64,000 nt of DNA from Mesorhizobium sp. Its GTDB lineage: Bacteria > Pseudomonadota > Alphaproteobacteria > Rhizobiales > Rhizobiaceae. The stretch is from contig SAQR01000008.1 in NCBI GenBank assembly GCA_004020365.1, positions 1-64,000 on the forward strand, given 5' to 3'. Positions 1 to 8,626 of the stretch are shown in pieces (within the stretch, counting starts at the first letter, position 1; each line of letters opens with the position of its first letter). The position numbers and the translations under genes were made by a program. The notes under the pieces were generated by a model. The model ran no database searches, was not told the DNA's origin, and saw only the letters and a list, made by a program, of their open reading frames with translations.

Positions 1-464
<464 letters not shown>

Positions 465-566
465 TTATCGCAAGCTTTGCAGCCGATACACCCATCAAGC
501 AACAAAAACGATGGAAAGGGTGCAGTCGCGAAAGATCGCCACTCGGCCCGCCGGTTTCAAGCCGGT

Positions 567-1979
567 TCAGGAGAAGCTGTCGTAGCCGGCGCGGCCCTCG
601 TCGAGAAGCCGCCGGATCACCCCGACGCCGCCCGCGATGTCCTCTCGTCGCTCCGGCTGTGAAACGCCAAACCGCACGCCATGAAAAACCTGCTCGGAAC
701 GGCCGGCCTTGAACTCGTCCTCATCGTCGATGAGCACCCCATGTTCGAGACAGGCGTTCTTGAAGGTGCCGGAAAGCCATGGATCGGGCAGCGTGAGCCA
801 GACGAAGGGCACATTGTCTAGTGCGTTGAAGTCGAATCCCGCCAGCGTCTCGCGCACGATCGCCACGCGCGCGTTGATCTCGACGATGCTGCGCTTGCGC
901 ATTTCGCTCGCTTGGCCGGAAAGAACCAGCCGGCTACACAGTTCCGCCAGCAGGAAGGGGAGGCCGCCCGTCAGCATCTTGTGAGCGACCCGGATCCGGT
1001 GACGATAGGCCGGAGGACAGGCGAGCCAGCCGCCGCGAACACCCGCCGCAACCGATTTCGACAGGCCGCCGGCAACGATGGTCCGTTCGGGGGCATATTC
1101 GGCCAGGAGCGGCGTCGGGTCGTCGGTCAGATCGCCATAGAGATCGTCCTCGATCAGGATGACATTGTATTCGCGCGCGACGCGGGCGATGGCCTCGCGG
1201 CGCGCTGCCGACAGCGTCACCAATGTGGGGTTCTTGGCCGTCGGCATCAAAAACATCATTTTCGGGTGTTTTTGCGCGCAGACGCGCTCGAAATCCTCTG
1301 GATCGATGCCTTCCGCGTCCGACGTCACCAGCGCGGTGCGGCGGCCGATCAGGCCGGCGCTGCGTGAAATCTGCGAATAGGTGAGGTGCTCGAAGACGAT
1401 ATAGTCGCCGGGCGTGGTCAGCGCGGCAACCGCCGCCATAACCGCGGCATGGGTACCGAGCGTCGGAACGATGCCATCGGGGCAAGGGTGAAACGAATTT
1501 CGCGACAGCCAGCTGCTGCCGGCCTTTAACCAGCGGTCGGGAAAATCCCGCGTATAGCTTGAAATCTCGTACGGATGCTCCTGCGCCGTGCGCGAGAGCA
1601 CATCGGCGACAATGGCGCCCTGGCCGGTATCAGGCGCAGCCGTGCTGTCGAAGCGCAGTTTGCCGCGAGGCGCATCGATAGAACGTGTGCCTTCCACGTG
1701 CGGGTCGGGCGCCAGCAGATCGGTCTTGGTGTCATGCCGGCCAAGCACATAGGTTCCGCGTCCGACCTCGCCGCTCACCAGCCCCCGCTCGCGCAACAAT
1801 TGGTAGGCCCTGCCGACCGTGCCGACGGTCGTCGCGATGTCGTATGCAAGATCGCGCTGCGGCGGCAGTTTTGCCCCGGCGGCGATCACGCCACGGTCGA
1901 TGTCCGTTTCGATGGAATCTGCAAGCCGCTGATAGAGGGGCCCGGAGCCGGCGGAAAGATCGGGAAGCCAATTTGTCAT
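567..1979 (-). CDS. MocR-type regulator: GntR helix-turn-helix fused to a fold-type I aminotransferase domain
   Basis: A 470-residue PLP-dependent transcription regulator. Residues about 10-80 form a GntR winged helix (LYQRLADSIETDIDRGVIAAG, LPPQRDLA, GLVSGEVGRGTYVLG). Residues about 110-465 are an aminotransferase-like fold with the PLP-contacting IEDDLYGDL segment and the Schiff-base lysine in GGLSKSVAAG. Family members bind PLP and an amino compound to switch DNA binding. Here the aminotransferase domain is full length. It is transcribed away from the DUF1127 gene starting at 2074, with about 95 bp between them, so the shared promoter region is the likely operator. The effector and target cannot be told from sequence; PdxR, TauR and GabR are alternatives within the family. 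Confidence 0.88.
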   Translation of the reverse strand: MTNWLPDLSAGSGPLYQRLADSIETDIDRGVIAAGAKLPPQRDLAYDIATTVGTVGRAYQLLRERGLVSGEVGRGTYVLGRHDTKTDLLAPDPHVEGTRSIDAPRGKLRFDSTAAPDTGQGAIVADVLSRTAQEHPYEISSYTRDFPDRWLKAGSSWLSRNSFHPCPDGIVPTLGTHAAVMAAVAALTTPGDYIVFEHLTYSQISRSAGLIGRRTALVTSDAEGIDPEDFERVCAQKHPKMMFLMPTAKNPTLVTLSAARREAIARVAREYNVILIEDDLYGDLTDDPTPLLAEYAPERTIVAGGLSKSVAAGVRGGWLACPPAYRHRIRVAHKMLTGGLPFLLAELCSRLVLSGQASEMRKRSIVEINARVAIVRETLAGFDFNALDNVPFVWLTLPDPWLSGTFKNACLEHGVLIDDEDEFKAGRSEQVFHGVRFGVSQPERREDIAGGVGVIRRLLDEGRAGYDSFS

Positions 1980-2073
1980 GGTGACAATTTTCTATATTGC
2001 ACCGTTTTGAGAGTCAATAGATATGTGACTGCGCAACAAAATAGGTACAATCCCGAATTCAGGTAGCAAGAAA

Positions 2074-2319
2074 ATGGCTGCAATCGATACAATCCGTGAC
2101 ACGAGAGCTGAATTGCCCGGAGCCCGCTCGTCAGGCCGGCAAGGCTATGTCCGTCGCCTGGTGCGAATGGTCAGGTCACTCGCAAACCGGATCGGCAGCC
2201 TGCTGGATCGCCGGCGCAGCCGGCTGGCACTGCTGGAGATGACCGACGACCAGCTTAGGGATATCGGCATCTCGCGCAGCGACGCCCATCGTGAGGGTCT
2301 GAGGCCGTTCTGGGATTGA
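2074..2319 (+). CDS. DUF1127 (YjiS-like) small basic protein
   Basis: An 81-residue basic protein whose C-terminal half matches the DUF1127 signature: an arginine-rich stretch (LLDRRRSRLALLEM) then DDQLRDIGISRSDAHREG. Family members in alphaproteobacteria are small RNA-binding or stress-related proteins, some affecting phosphate and carbon homeostasis; no enzyme activity is known. The N-terminal 40 residues are variable, as is usual. It is divergent from the MocR regulator, an arrangement that suggests control by it, which is inference only. Confidence 0.8.
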   Translation: MAAIDTIRDTRAELPGARSSGRQGYVRRLVRMVRSLANRIGSLLDRRRSRLALLEMTDDQLRDIGISRSDAHREGLRPFWD

Positions 2320-2412
2320 GGGTTCGTCTCCCGTGCCCCCGTTAGGCCCCGATGAATAGCTAATGCTGAAAACAGCTAATTCGCCTATTCTCGGGGTAAT
2401 GAGGAGGGCTTT

Positions 2413-2748
2413 ATGGCGAGTTTCACGCTGACAGATCTCGGCAACAAATCCGGCGAGGTTGTAGAGGCCGCGTTCCGGGGCCCTGTCGACATCACCAAGC
2501 GCGGCAAGCGCAAGTTCGTTCTCCTGACGGCGGAACAGTTCGACCGTCTCGCCGGCCGTAGCGCCCAGCGGGCACACCGCCTCGAGGACCTGTCAGCCGA
2601 GGAACGCGAAGAGCTTCTCGCCGGCCTCGATACCGTCGCCCGCGACGATGACCTGACGAGCCGGACCGCGGACAGATCATCCTCTATTCCTATCAGTGGG
2701 CGCGGGAATATGACGGGAAGCGGACGCAGGCGCGGCCGACCTGCGTGA
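2413..2748 (+). CDS. Phd/YefM-like antitoxin, orphaned and 3'-altered
   Basis: Residues 1-60 resemble a prevent-host-death (Phd/YefM) antitoxin: FTLTDLGNKSGEVVEAAFRG, then ITKRGKRKFVLLTAEQFDRL, the DNA-binding dimer fold that represses its own operon. Residues 60-85 (LEDLSAEEREELLAGLDTV) would be the toxin-binding arm. An AGGAG-type site precedes the ATG (gaggagggctttatg). The C-terminal 25 residues (after ARDDDLTS) are not family-like and are read through the first codons of the broken toxin gene in another frame, probably because of the same one-base insertion that disabled the toxin. See the toxin remnant immediately downstream. Confidence 0.7.
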   Translation: MASFTLTDLGNKSGEVVEAAFRGPVDITKRGKRKFVLLTAEQFDRLAGRSAQRAHRLEDLSAEEREELLAGLDTVARDDDLTSRTADRSSSIPISGRGNMTGSGRRRGRPA

Positions 2749-2766
2749 TGCTGATTCTGCAGCAAA
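2648..2766 (+). pseudogene. PemK/MazF-type toxin remnant (frameshifted and truncated)
   Basis: Reading from 2655 in frame gives DEPDRGQIILYSYQWAREYD then GKRTQARPTCVMLI, which resembles the first 35-40 residues of the alphaproteobacterial toxins that follow this antitoxin type (GQIxLYSYLWAREhD, then a basic loop and DRPCxVxL). There is no in-frame start. An ATG-ACC at 2648-2653 lies one base out of frame, so a single extra T at 2654 separates the start from the body. Similarity stops near 2760, where the convergent lipoprotein gene ends. The ribonuclease core and C-terminus are missing, so no active toxin can be made. Confidence 0.65.
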
Positions 2767-2774
2767 CCATGACG

Positions 2775-3191
2775 CTATGCAGCCGCACCGCAGGCCGGAT
2801 TGCCAGCCTGCCAGCGCGCAATGTCCGAGCCGATGCGTGCGCCGAGCGCCTCGTTCATCAGCGGACCGTACACGTCCACCCGGCGTGAATTGCCTTGCGC
2901 CTGCACGACCAGCAACGGCTTTCCGCCATAATGCTTGACCGGGACCAGCAGGAAGCGCGGCGTGCCGGTGAACGAGTTCAGCTCATTGGCCATCTGATAG
3001 GGCTTGAAAGCGGGATCCTTGCTGGCGATCCAGCATTTGTGGGCGGCGATCGCCACCTGTTCCATAGCAAGCAGCGCCGCACTCTTGCCAGAAGGCTCGG
3101 GCGCGCTCTTCGGCTTCGACTGGCAGGAGGCGAGCACAAGGCCGGCGGCGACGACGAGAGCGAGGCGGGCGATCGTCTGTCTCGGGCTCAT
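2775..3191 (-). CDS. Small predicted lipoprotein of unknown function
   Basis: A 138-residue protein from the ATG at 3191 (MSPRQTIARLALVVAAG). The N-terminus is a lipoprotein-type signal with a lipobox-like LVLASC, so it is probably anchored to a membrane from the periplasmic side. The mature part has two further cysteines (HKCWIASKD near residue 50 and NPACGAAA at the end) that could pair. No domain is recognised. A longer frame with 16 extra residues exists, but it adds an arginine-rich stretch that would spoil the signal peptide. It lies directly downstream of purQ on the same strand (44 bp). Confidence 0.7.
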   Translation of the reverse strand: MSPRQTIARLALVVAAGLVLASCQSKPKSAPEPSGKSAALLAMEQVAIAAHKCWIASKDPAFKPYQMANELNSFTGTPRFLLVPVKHYGGKPLLVVQAQGNSRRVDVYGPLMNEALGARIGSDIARWQAGNPACGAAA

Positions 3192-3235
3192 GCGGCGCCT
3201 ATGTCGAGTTCGGGAAGAGGATGAACGCTGAAGAA

Positions 3236-3904
3236 TCAAGCAGCGATGCCAAGGGCGCTTTCGAACAGTGCCCGGCCGTCGCTGCCGCCATGCGCTGTTT
3301 CGATCAGGTTCTCGGGATGCGGCATCAGGCCGAGCACATTGCCCTGGCCGTTGATGATGCCGGCAATGTCGTTGATCGAGCCGTTGGGATTGGTGCCTTC
3401 GGCATAGCGGAAGACGACCTGGCCTTCGCCTTCGAGCCTGCGCAGCGTCTCGGCGTCGGCAAAGTAATTGCCGTCATGATGCGCCACCGGCGAGCGGATG
3501 ATCTGTCCCGGCTGATAGCGGCGGGTGAACATCGTGTTGGCGTTGGCGATCTGCAGCTTGACTTGCCGGCAGACGAATTTCAGCGACGTGTTGCGCATCA
3601 AGGCGCCCGGCAAGAGGCCGGCCTCGACCAGGATCTGGAAGCCGTTGCAGACGCCGATGACCATGACACCCTTGGCCGCCTTTTCGGCGACCGCCCGCAT
3701 CACCGGCATGCGCGCGGCAATAGCGCCGCAGCGCAGATAGTCGCCGAAGGAGAAGCCGCCCGGAATGGTGATCAGGTCGACATCGGGGATTTCGGTGTCG
3801 GTCTGCCAGACCGTGACCGGCGGCGTTCCCGAAATCTTGGTCAGCGCCGCGATCATGTCGCGGTCACGGTTGAGGCCTGGCAGGAGGACGACGGCTGATT
3901 TCAT
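3236..3904 (-). CDS. purQ: Phosphoribosylformylglycinamidine synthase, glutaminase subunit
   Basis: A 222-residue class I glutamine amidotransferase that supplies ammonia to PurL for FGAM synthesis. Visible marks: the oxyanion-hole and fold motif [16 protein letters not shown]; the nucleophile elbow [14 protein letters not shown] with its catalytic cysteine; and the catalytic His-x-Glu in [10 protein letters not shown] near the C-terminus. Length is normal for stand-alone PurQ. The ATG overlaps the stop of the upstream coiled-coil gene by 4 nt (ATGA), so the two are translationally coupled within the purC-purS-purQ operon. Confidence 0.97.
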   Translation of the reverse strand: MKSAVVLLPGLNRDRDMIAALTKISGTPPVTVWQTDTEIPDVDLITIPGGFSFGDYLRCGAIAARMPVMRAVAEKAAKGVMVIGVCNGFQILVEAGLLPGALMRNTSLKFVCRQVKLQIANANTMFTRRYQPGQIIRSPVAHHDGNYFADAETLRRLEGEGQVVFRYAEGTNPNGSINDIAGIINGQGNVLGLMPHPENLIETAHGGSDGRALFESALGIAA

Positions 3905-4155
3905 TTCGGTTCGAAAGGCCTCTGGGCTTCGGCGAGTTCACGCAGGTCTAAGCGGCGTTCAATATGTTCCAGGCGCTCGTCCTGTCGAGCCAGCACGCCA
4001 TAGATGTTTTTCACGTCACCCTCGGTGGCGATGAGATGGCCGCGGATAGAGCCAAGCTCAGACTTTACCTCACCGAGCGTCAAATCCATCCTGTCCAGCC
4101 GCGACTGAATGGACTTGAGGACTTCAAATATCAAGCTTCCATCAATTTCGGCCAT
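3901..4155 (-). CDS. Small coiled-coil protein encoded inside the purine operon
   Basis: An 84-residue protein placed between purS and purQ, 18 bp after purS and overlapping purQ by 4 nt. It is highly charged and heptad-like throughout ([20 protein letters not shown], then [20 protein letters not shown]), so an amphipathic alpha-helical coiled coil is likely. It has no signal peptide and no enzyme motif. Similar short helical proteins are often attached to unrelated genes in rhizobia. Co-expression with the FGAM synthase subunits is clear from the layout; a scaffold role for the PurLQS complex is only a guess. Confidence 0.7.
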   Translation of the reverse strand: MAEIDGSLIFEVLKSIQSRLDRMDLTLGEVKSELGSIRGHLIATEGDVKNIYGVLARQDERLEHIERRLDLRELAEAQRPFEPK

Positions 4156-4173
4156 CTGCCCTCCGGCACAACC

Positions 4174-4425
4174 TCAGGTAATGGCCACACTATAGTTCTC
4201 AATCACCGTATTCGCCAGAAGCCTGTCGCACATGGCCTTGAGATCGGCTTCGGCCTTCGCCTTGTCGCTCTCAGCAAGCTCGACGTCGAAAACCTTGCCC
4301 TGCCGCACCTGGCCGACGCCGTCAAAGCCCATCCCGGACAATGCGTGTTCGATCGCCTTGCCTTGCGGGTCGAGCACGCCGTTCTTGAGGGTGACGGTAA
4401 TGCGGGCCTTGATCACGCTGGACAT
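4174..4425 (-). CDS. purS: Phosphoribosylformylglycinamidine synthase subunit PurS
   Basis: An 83-residue PurS, the small dimeric subunit that bridges PurL and PurQ in the FGAM synthase complex. Recognisable are the start KARITVTLKNGVLDPQGKAI, the central GFDGVGQVRQGKVFDVEL, and the C-terminal MCDRLLANTVIENYSV, a strong match to the family over its full length. The ATG at 4425 is chosen because upstream residues in the same frame are the antisense-like tail of the intergenic region. It is 32 bp downstream of purC. Confidence 0.95.
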   Translation of the reverse strand: MSSVIKARITVTLKNGVLDPQGKAIEHALSGMGFDGVGQVRQGKVFDVELAESDKAKAEADLKAMCDRLLANTVIENYSVAIT

Positions 4426-4457
4426 GCTCCTGTTCGAAGTATTGAGCGGCAAAAAAC

Positions 4458-5252
4458 TCAGTGCGGCTTGCCTTTGAGGCCATCGGTCGAGGCGACGAGC
4501 ACTGGTCCGGCGGGACGCGGCGGCTCGTTCTCGTTCATGATGCCGAGGCGGCGGGCGACTTCTTGATAGGCTTCGACCAGACCGCCCATGTCGCGGCGGA
4601 AACGATCCTTGTCGAGCTTGTCCTGGGTCGCCACGTCCCACAGACGGCACGAGTCCGGCGAGATCTCGTCGGCAACGACGATGCGCATCATGTCGCCTTC
4701 GAACAGCCGGCCGCATTCGATCTTGAAGTCGACAAGCTGGATGCCGACGCCCATGAACAAGCCGGAGAGGAAGTCGTTGACGCGGATGGCCAGCGCCATG
4801 ACGTCGTCGATCTCCTGCGGGCTTGCCCAGCCGAAAGCGGTGATGTGCTCTTCCGACACCATCGGATCGTCGAGCGCGTCGGCCTTGTAATAGAATTCGA
4901 TGATCGAGCGCGGCAGCACGGTGCCTTCCTCGATGCCGAGACGCTTGGCCAGCGAGCCGGCGGCGACGTTGCGCACGACCACCTCGAGCGGGATGATCTC
5001 GACTTCCTTGATCAGCTGCTCGCGCATGTTGAGCCGGCGGATGAAATGGGTCGGAATGCCCATCCGGTTGAGATGGTTGAAGATGTGCTCGGAAATGCGG
5101 TTGTTGAGGACGCCCTTGCCATCGACGATTTCGTGCTTCTTCTTGTTGAAAGCGGTCGCGTCGTCCTTGAAGAATTGGATCAGTGTTCCCGGCTCAGGGC
5201 CCTCATAGAGGATCTTGGCCTTGCCTTCATAAATGCGGCGGCGATTTTTCAT
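4458..5252 (-). CDS. purC: Phosphoribosylaminoimidazole-succinocarboxamide (SAICAR) synthase
   Basis: A 264-residue SAICAR synthetase that joins aspartate to CAIR with ATP in purine synthesis. Motifs include the start [15 protein letters not shown], the substrate loop [18 protein letters not shown], and the two family signatures around [10 protein letters not shown] and [15 protein letters not shown]. The length and ending (residues after 240 rich in proline) fit the alphaproteobacterial form. It is the first gene of the leftward purC-purS-coiled coil-purQ series and is divergent from the DUF1476 gene at 5530; the roughly 280 bp between them must hold both promoters. Confidence 0.97.
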   Translation of the reverse strand: MKNRRRIYEGKAKILYEGPEPGTLIQFFKDDATAFNKKKHEIVDGKGVLNNRISEHIFNHLNRMGIPTHFIRRLNMREQLIKEVEIIPLEVVVRNVAAGSLAKRLGIEEGTVLPRSIIEFYYKADALDDPMVSEEHITAFGWASPQEIDDVMALAIRVNDFLSGLFMGVGIQLVDFKIECGRLFEGDMMRIVVADEISPDSCRLWDVATQDKLDKDRFRRDMGGLVEAYQEVARRLGIMNENEPPRPAGPVLVASTDGLKGKPH

Positions 5253-5529
5253 CTGATCTTTTCTCTGGATTTCCGGGCAGGCGGCAAGCGACCAGTTCCT
5301 GTCCGTCCGCCTAAATTAGTGCGGCAACGGTAGGGGTTCAATGCCGGTGTCTATCCCAATCGCAGGGTTTGCTCAATCGGCAAATCCTTTCGATCACCGC
5401 TTTCCGGAATGAAATGCCGCAGCGCAGCAAGTGACGTAGCATATTGACCGGCCCCCGGCCTTTTGGTTTGTGCAAGGCGATACACATATTTCGACTGCCA
5501 ACCAAATCGGATTTGACCGGAGGGATGCC

Positions 5530-5850
5530 ATGAGCAGCATGAAAGATCGCGAGGAGGGCTTCGAGCGCAAGTTCGTAATCGACGAGGAACTCCGGTTCAA
5601 AGCCGCGGCCCGCCGCAACAAGGCGCTCGGCCTGTGGGCCGCCGAAAAGCTCGGCAAGGCCGGGGCCGACGCCGAAGCCTATGCCAGCCAAGTCGTCCTC
5701 GCCGATATCGAGGAAGCCGGCGACCACGACGTTTTCCGCAAGATCCGCAAGGATTTCGACGAAGCCGGGGTCGTCCAGTCGGACCACCAGATTCGCCGCA
5801 CCATGGACGATCTGATGGCGCAGGCAATCGAGCAGATCAAGAACACCTGA
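5530..5850 (+). CDS. DUF1476 protein, ATPase inhibitor subunit zeta type
   Basis: A 106-residue acidic helical protein starting at the ATG at 5530 behind a good ribosome site (GGAGGG). MKDREEGFERKFVIDEELRF at the N-terminus and LGLWAAEKLG match the DUF1476 family, shown in Paracoccus to be the zeta subunit that binds and inhibits the alphaproteobacterial F1-ATPase. The N-terminal inhibitory segment is present. Placement next to purC is a common alphaproteobacterial arrangement. A clear intrinsic terminator follows 40 bp after the stop. Confidence 0.88.
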   Translation: MSSMKDREEGFERKFVIDEELRFKAAARRNKALGLWAAEKLGKAGADAEAYASQVVLADIEEAGDHDVFRKIRKDFDEAGVVQSDHQIRRTMDDLMAQAIEQIKNT

Positions 5851-5889
5851 CCCTTTGCTCTGAGCCGATCGACACGCTGGACCAATCGA

Positions 5890-5919
5890 CCGCCTCGCCC
5901 CTCCGGGCGGTTTTTCTTT
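5890..5919 (+). terminator. Rho-independent terminator after the DUF1476 gene
   Basis: A GC hairpin, CGCCC (5896-5900), loop CTCC, GGGCG (5905-5909), followed by G and a T-rich run TTTTTCTTT. An outer alternative pairing CCGCC/GGCGG uses 5890-5894. It is located 40 bp past the DUF1476 stop in the right orientation. Confidence 0.8.
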
Positions 5920-6063
5920 GCCTTTGCAGCTGTTTCCGGCTGAACTGCATTGGAGCGACGTGCATCCATTCGGAAAGTACGCTCTAAAACTTTGACTCCT
6001 CGCGTCGGGCCGTCGCATCGGGCCGATTTTGGGCCGATGCGAGGTTGAATAAGGAAGGCGCCC

Positions 6064-6837
6064 ATGTCCCTCAAATCACGCCTTGCGGCCGATGAAACCT
6101 TATGCACCGCATGGTCCGGCGTGCCTGATACCCTGACGGTCGAGATTCTTGCCAGACAGGGGTTCGATGCCGTCACCCTCGACATGCAGCATGGCGGACA
6201 TCATGAGGACAGCGTGCTGCGCGGCCTTGGGCCAGTGCTGGCCGCCAACAAACCGGCGCTGGTGCGCATTCCGGTCGGTCGCTTCGACATGGCCAGCCGC
6301 GCGCTTGATTTCGGCGCCGAGGCGGTGATTGCGCCGATGGTGAATTCGGTGGCAGACGCGCGGCTGTTTGCCGCCGCCATGAAGTATCCGCCGCTCGGCG
6401 AGCGTTCCTGGGGTCCAACCTATGCCTTTCCGCGTCATGGCAAGGGCGACTATGCCGACTGGCTGCGCGACAGCAATGAGCGCACCATGGCCTTCGCCAT
6501 GGTCGAGACGCGCGCCGCGCTCGATGCGCTTGACGGCATCCTCGACACGCCGGGTATCGATGGCATCTTCCTCGGCCCATCGGATTTTTCGATTGCCTGG
6601 TCGAACGGCGCCGCCGTCAACTCGACGCTCGAAAGCATGATGGAAACGGTCGCCTCGATCGCCGAGCGGACCCGCAAGGCCGGCAAGCATGCCGCGATCT
6701 ACGTCATCGAGCCGGCCATCGCCGGCCGTGTGGTGTCGATGGGTTATCGGCTGCTGGCGATGGGCTCCGAGCATGCGCTGATCGGTCTGGGGGCAAAGAC
6801 CCTGCTGAAGAGCGTGAAGGACTCAATCAGCGCCTAA
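6064..6837 (+). CDS. HpcH/HpaI-family class II aldolase
   Basis: A 257-residue metal-dependent aldolase of the 2-dehydro-3-deoxyglucarate / 4-hydroxy-2-oxoheptanedioate aldolase family. It reversibly splits 2-keto-4-hydroxy acids to pyruvate (or a pyruvate derivative) and an aldehyde. Visible: VTLDMQHGGH near the N-terminus, the arginine of PALVRIPVGR, the metal ligand glutamate in FAMVETRAALD and aspartate in IFLGPSDFS. Length fits the family. The natural aldehyde is unknown. It ends 4 bp inside the convergent hydrolase gene, so the two share no operon. Confidence 0.88.
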   Translation: MSLKSRLAADETLCTAWSGVPDTLTVEILARQGFDAVTLDMQHGGHHEDSVLRGLGPVLAANKPALVRIPVGRFDMASRALDFGAEAVIAPMVNSVADARLFAAAMKYPPLGERSWGPTYAFPRHGKGDYADWLRDSNERTMAFAMVETRAALDALDGILDTPGIDGIFLGPSDFSIAWSNGAAVNSTLESMMETVASIAERTRKAGKHAAIYVIEPAIAGRVVSMGYRLLAMGSEHALIGLGAKTLLKSVKDSISA

Positions 6838-7382
6838 AGGTCCGTCAGGAATTTGGCAAAAGTCATCGAGCCTTCGGGCCATGGGCCGAAGCCGGCATCG
6901 GCATTGAGATGGCCAGCATCGCCGGCATCGATGAACAGTGAACCCCAGGCGCCGGCAATGTCCTCGGCCACCTCGAACGTGCAGAACGGGTCGTTGCGGC
7001 TGGCGATCACCACCGAGGGAAATGCCAGCGGCTCGCGGGGATAAGGGCCGAAGGTCATCAGGTGCCTGGGTTTTATCTCTGGATTGGCGACGTCGGGCGG
7101 CGCCACGAAGAAGGCTCCGGCGACCCGACGCTGGAACTGCGGCATTGCCTGGATCACGGCGGCGACGCCGAGTGAGTGCGCGACGACAACGACCGGTCGC
7201 TCGGCCTCGTTGACCGCCTTCGCCACGCTCGCCGTCCAGTCTTCGCGCACTGGCTTCGACCATTCCGCCTGCTCGACGCGCCGCGCCGTCGACAATTTCG
7301 ATTGCCAGCGGCTCTGCCAATGGTCGGGGCCGGAATTGGTGTAGCCCGGCACGATGAGAATGTCTGCATCCCTGACTTTCAT
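6834..7382 (-). CDS. RBBP9/YdeN-family serine hydrolase
   Basis: A 182-residue compact alpha/beta hydrolase. Family marks: DILIVPGYTNSGPDHWQSRW at the N-terminus, nucleophile serine in VVAHSLGVAAV, acid in ASRNDPFCTF, and histidine in GHLNADAGFGPWPEG, so the full catalytic triad is present. Substrates of bacterial members are mostly unknown. I chose the methionine at 7382 (MKVRDADIL) because the fold begins there; 17 more residues upstream are open but not family-like, and no strong ribosome site decides between the methionines at 7382 and 7391. Confidence 0.85.
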   Translation of the reverse strand: MKVRDADILIVPGYTNSGPDHWQSRWQSKLSTARRVEQAEWSKPVREDWTASVAKAVNEAERPVVVVAHSLGVAAVIQAMPQFQRRVAGAFFVAPPDVANPEIKPRHLMTFGPYPREPLAFPSVVIASRNDPFCTFEVAEDIAGAWGSLFIDAGDAGHLNADAGFGPWPEGSMTFAKFLTDL

Positions 7383-7685
7383 GGCGCGCATGTAGCGAGG
7401 GACACGGTTTCGTGCAACCGCGCATGATCCCAAAAAGTGTGAACCGGTTTTTGGACAAGACCATGCGCAAATGGTCTGATCATTGGCGATTGCTCACAAT
7501 AGTGAACACCATGTTCGCTTCTTGACGTCTTGTGTGAACGATCGCGATCGACGATCTGTCGTCGGGAAAGAAACAGCCGTGTACATGAGAACCAGGATTT
7601 GGAACTGACACGACGTACGATGGTAGGTGGCGCCGGGCTCCTGGCTTTGGGGATCTCGTCGAAGGCCGGCCAAACGGAGATTTTG

Positions 7686-8498
7686 ATGAGCGAATTGCCT
7701 TTTGCCGCCACGACCCCGGTCAGCGTTGCCCGCGTCGGGTTGCGCGCGCGAGATGCCGAAAGCCTGGCCGCTTACTATCGCAACGTCGTCGGTCTGCGGG
7801 AACTGAGCCGCGCCGGCGGCACGATTACGCTTGGCGCCGCCAATCGTCCCTTGCTCAACATCGAGGCGGATGCAGCGGCGAAGCCCGACGATCCGCGCAG
7901 CGCCGGCCTCTTCCACACTGCCTTCCTGCTGCCCAGTCGGGCCGACCTCGGGCGCTGGATCAACCACGCCATCGCCAACAATATCGGCATCGACGGCGCT
8001 TCCGACCATCTGGTCAGCGAGGCGCTCTACCTGACCGATCCTGAAGGCAACGGCATCGAGATCTATGCCGATCGCCGCCACGAGGACTGGAAGTGGAATG
8101 GTGACAACATAGCGATGGCGACCGAAAGGCTGAATATTTCGTCGGTCGTCGCCGAAGTGCCGGCCGGCGATGCCGGCTGGCAGGGAATGCCGGACAACAG
8201 CATCGTGGGCCATGTCCATCTGCGCGTCGGCCGTCCGGAAGACGCCGAGGCCTGGTGGCATCAGGAGTTCGGCTTCGACACCGTGGCGAAATATGGCAGC
8301 GCGGCGGTGTTCCTGTCATCAGGCGGCTATCACCACCACATCGGCGCCAATTCGTGGCAGAGCGCCGGCGCCGGCCGTCGCGATCCTTCCCGGTCCGGCC
8401 TCGCCTGGGTCGAAATGCGTTCCGACAATGTGACTGATGCAACGACCCGCGAGGATCCATGGGGAACGGTGATCAGGACCGTTCCCGGCAAGGCTTGA
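7686..8498 (+). CDS. Two-domain VOC (glyoxalase/extradiol dioxygenase-like) protein
   Basis: A 270-residue CatE-like protein with two vicinal-oxygen-chelate modules: residues about 14-125 (VARVGLRARDAESLAAYYRN, LTDPEGNGIEIYADR) and about 170-265 (VGHVHLRVGRPEDAEAWWHQ, then GGYHHHIGANSW). These folds bind a divalent metal through His/Glu; His in GHVHLRV and HHHIGAN and Glu in GIEIYAD are candidates. The reaction is not fixed by sequence (glyoxalase, ring-cleavage or isomerase). ATG at 7686 follows CGGAGA. The same frame is open for 52 codons upstream and there encodes a TAT-like leader (see findings). Confidence 0.82.
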   Translation: MSELPFAATTPVSVARVGLRARDAESLAAYYRNVVGLRELSRAGGTITLGAANRPLLNIEADAAAKPDDPRSAGLFHTAFLLPSRADLGRWINHAIANNIGIDGASDHLVSEALYLTDPEGNGIEIYADRRHEDWKWNGDNIAMATERLNISSVVAEVPAGDAGWQGMPDNSIVGHVHLRVGRPEDAEAWWHQEFGFDTVAKYGSAAVFLSSGGYHHHIGANSWQSAGAGRRDPSRSGLAWVEMRSDNVTDATTREDPWGTVIRTVPGKA

Positions 8499-8626
8499 TT
8501 CTTCGAACCTGACGGTGCGCGGGCTGCGAGCCTGCCTTTTGCGCCTCGGCAATCTCGCAGTTGATGGCGGCGGCGAGGTCGTGTTCCAGCCTGGCGCCGG
8601 CTGGGATCGGTCAAATCCGCGTGGCC

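Noticed and set aside
8499-8626. Coding-like minus-strand stretch (EHDLAAAINCEIAEAQKAGS) between the VOC gene and purB
   Set aside because: About 38 codons without start codon or family match; too little to call a gene.
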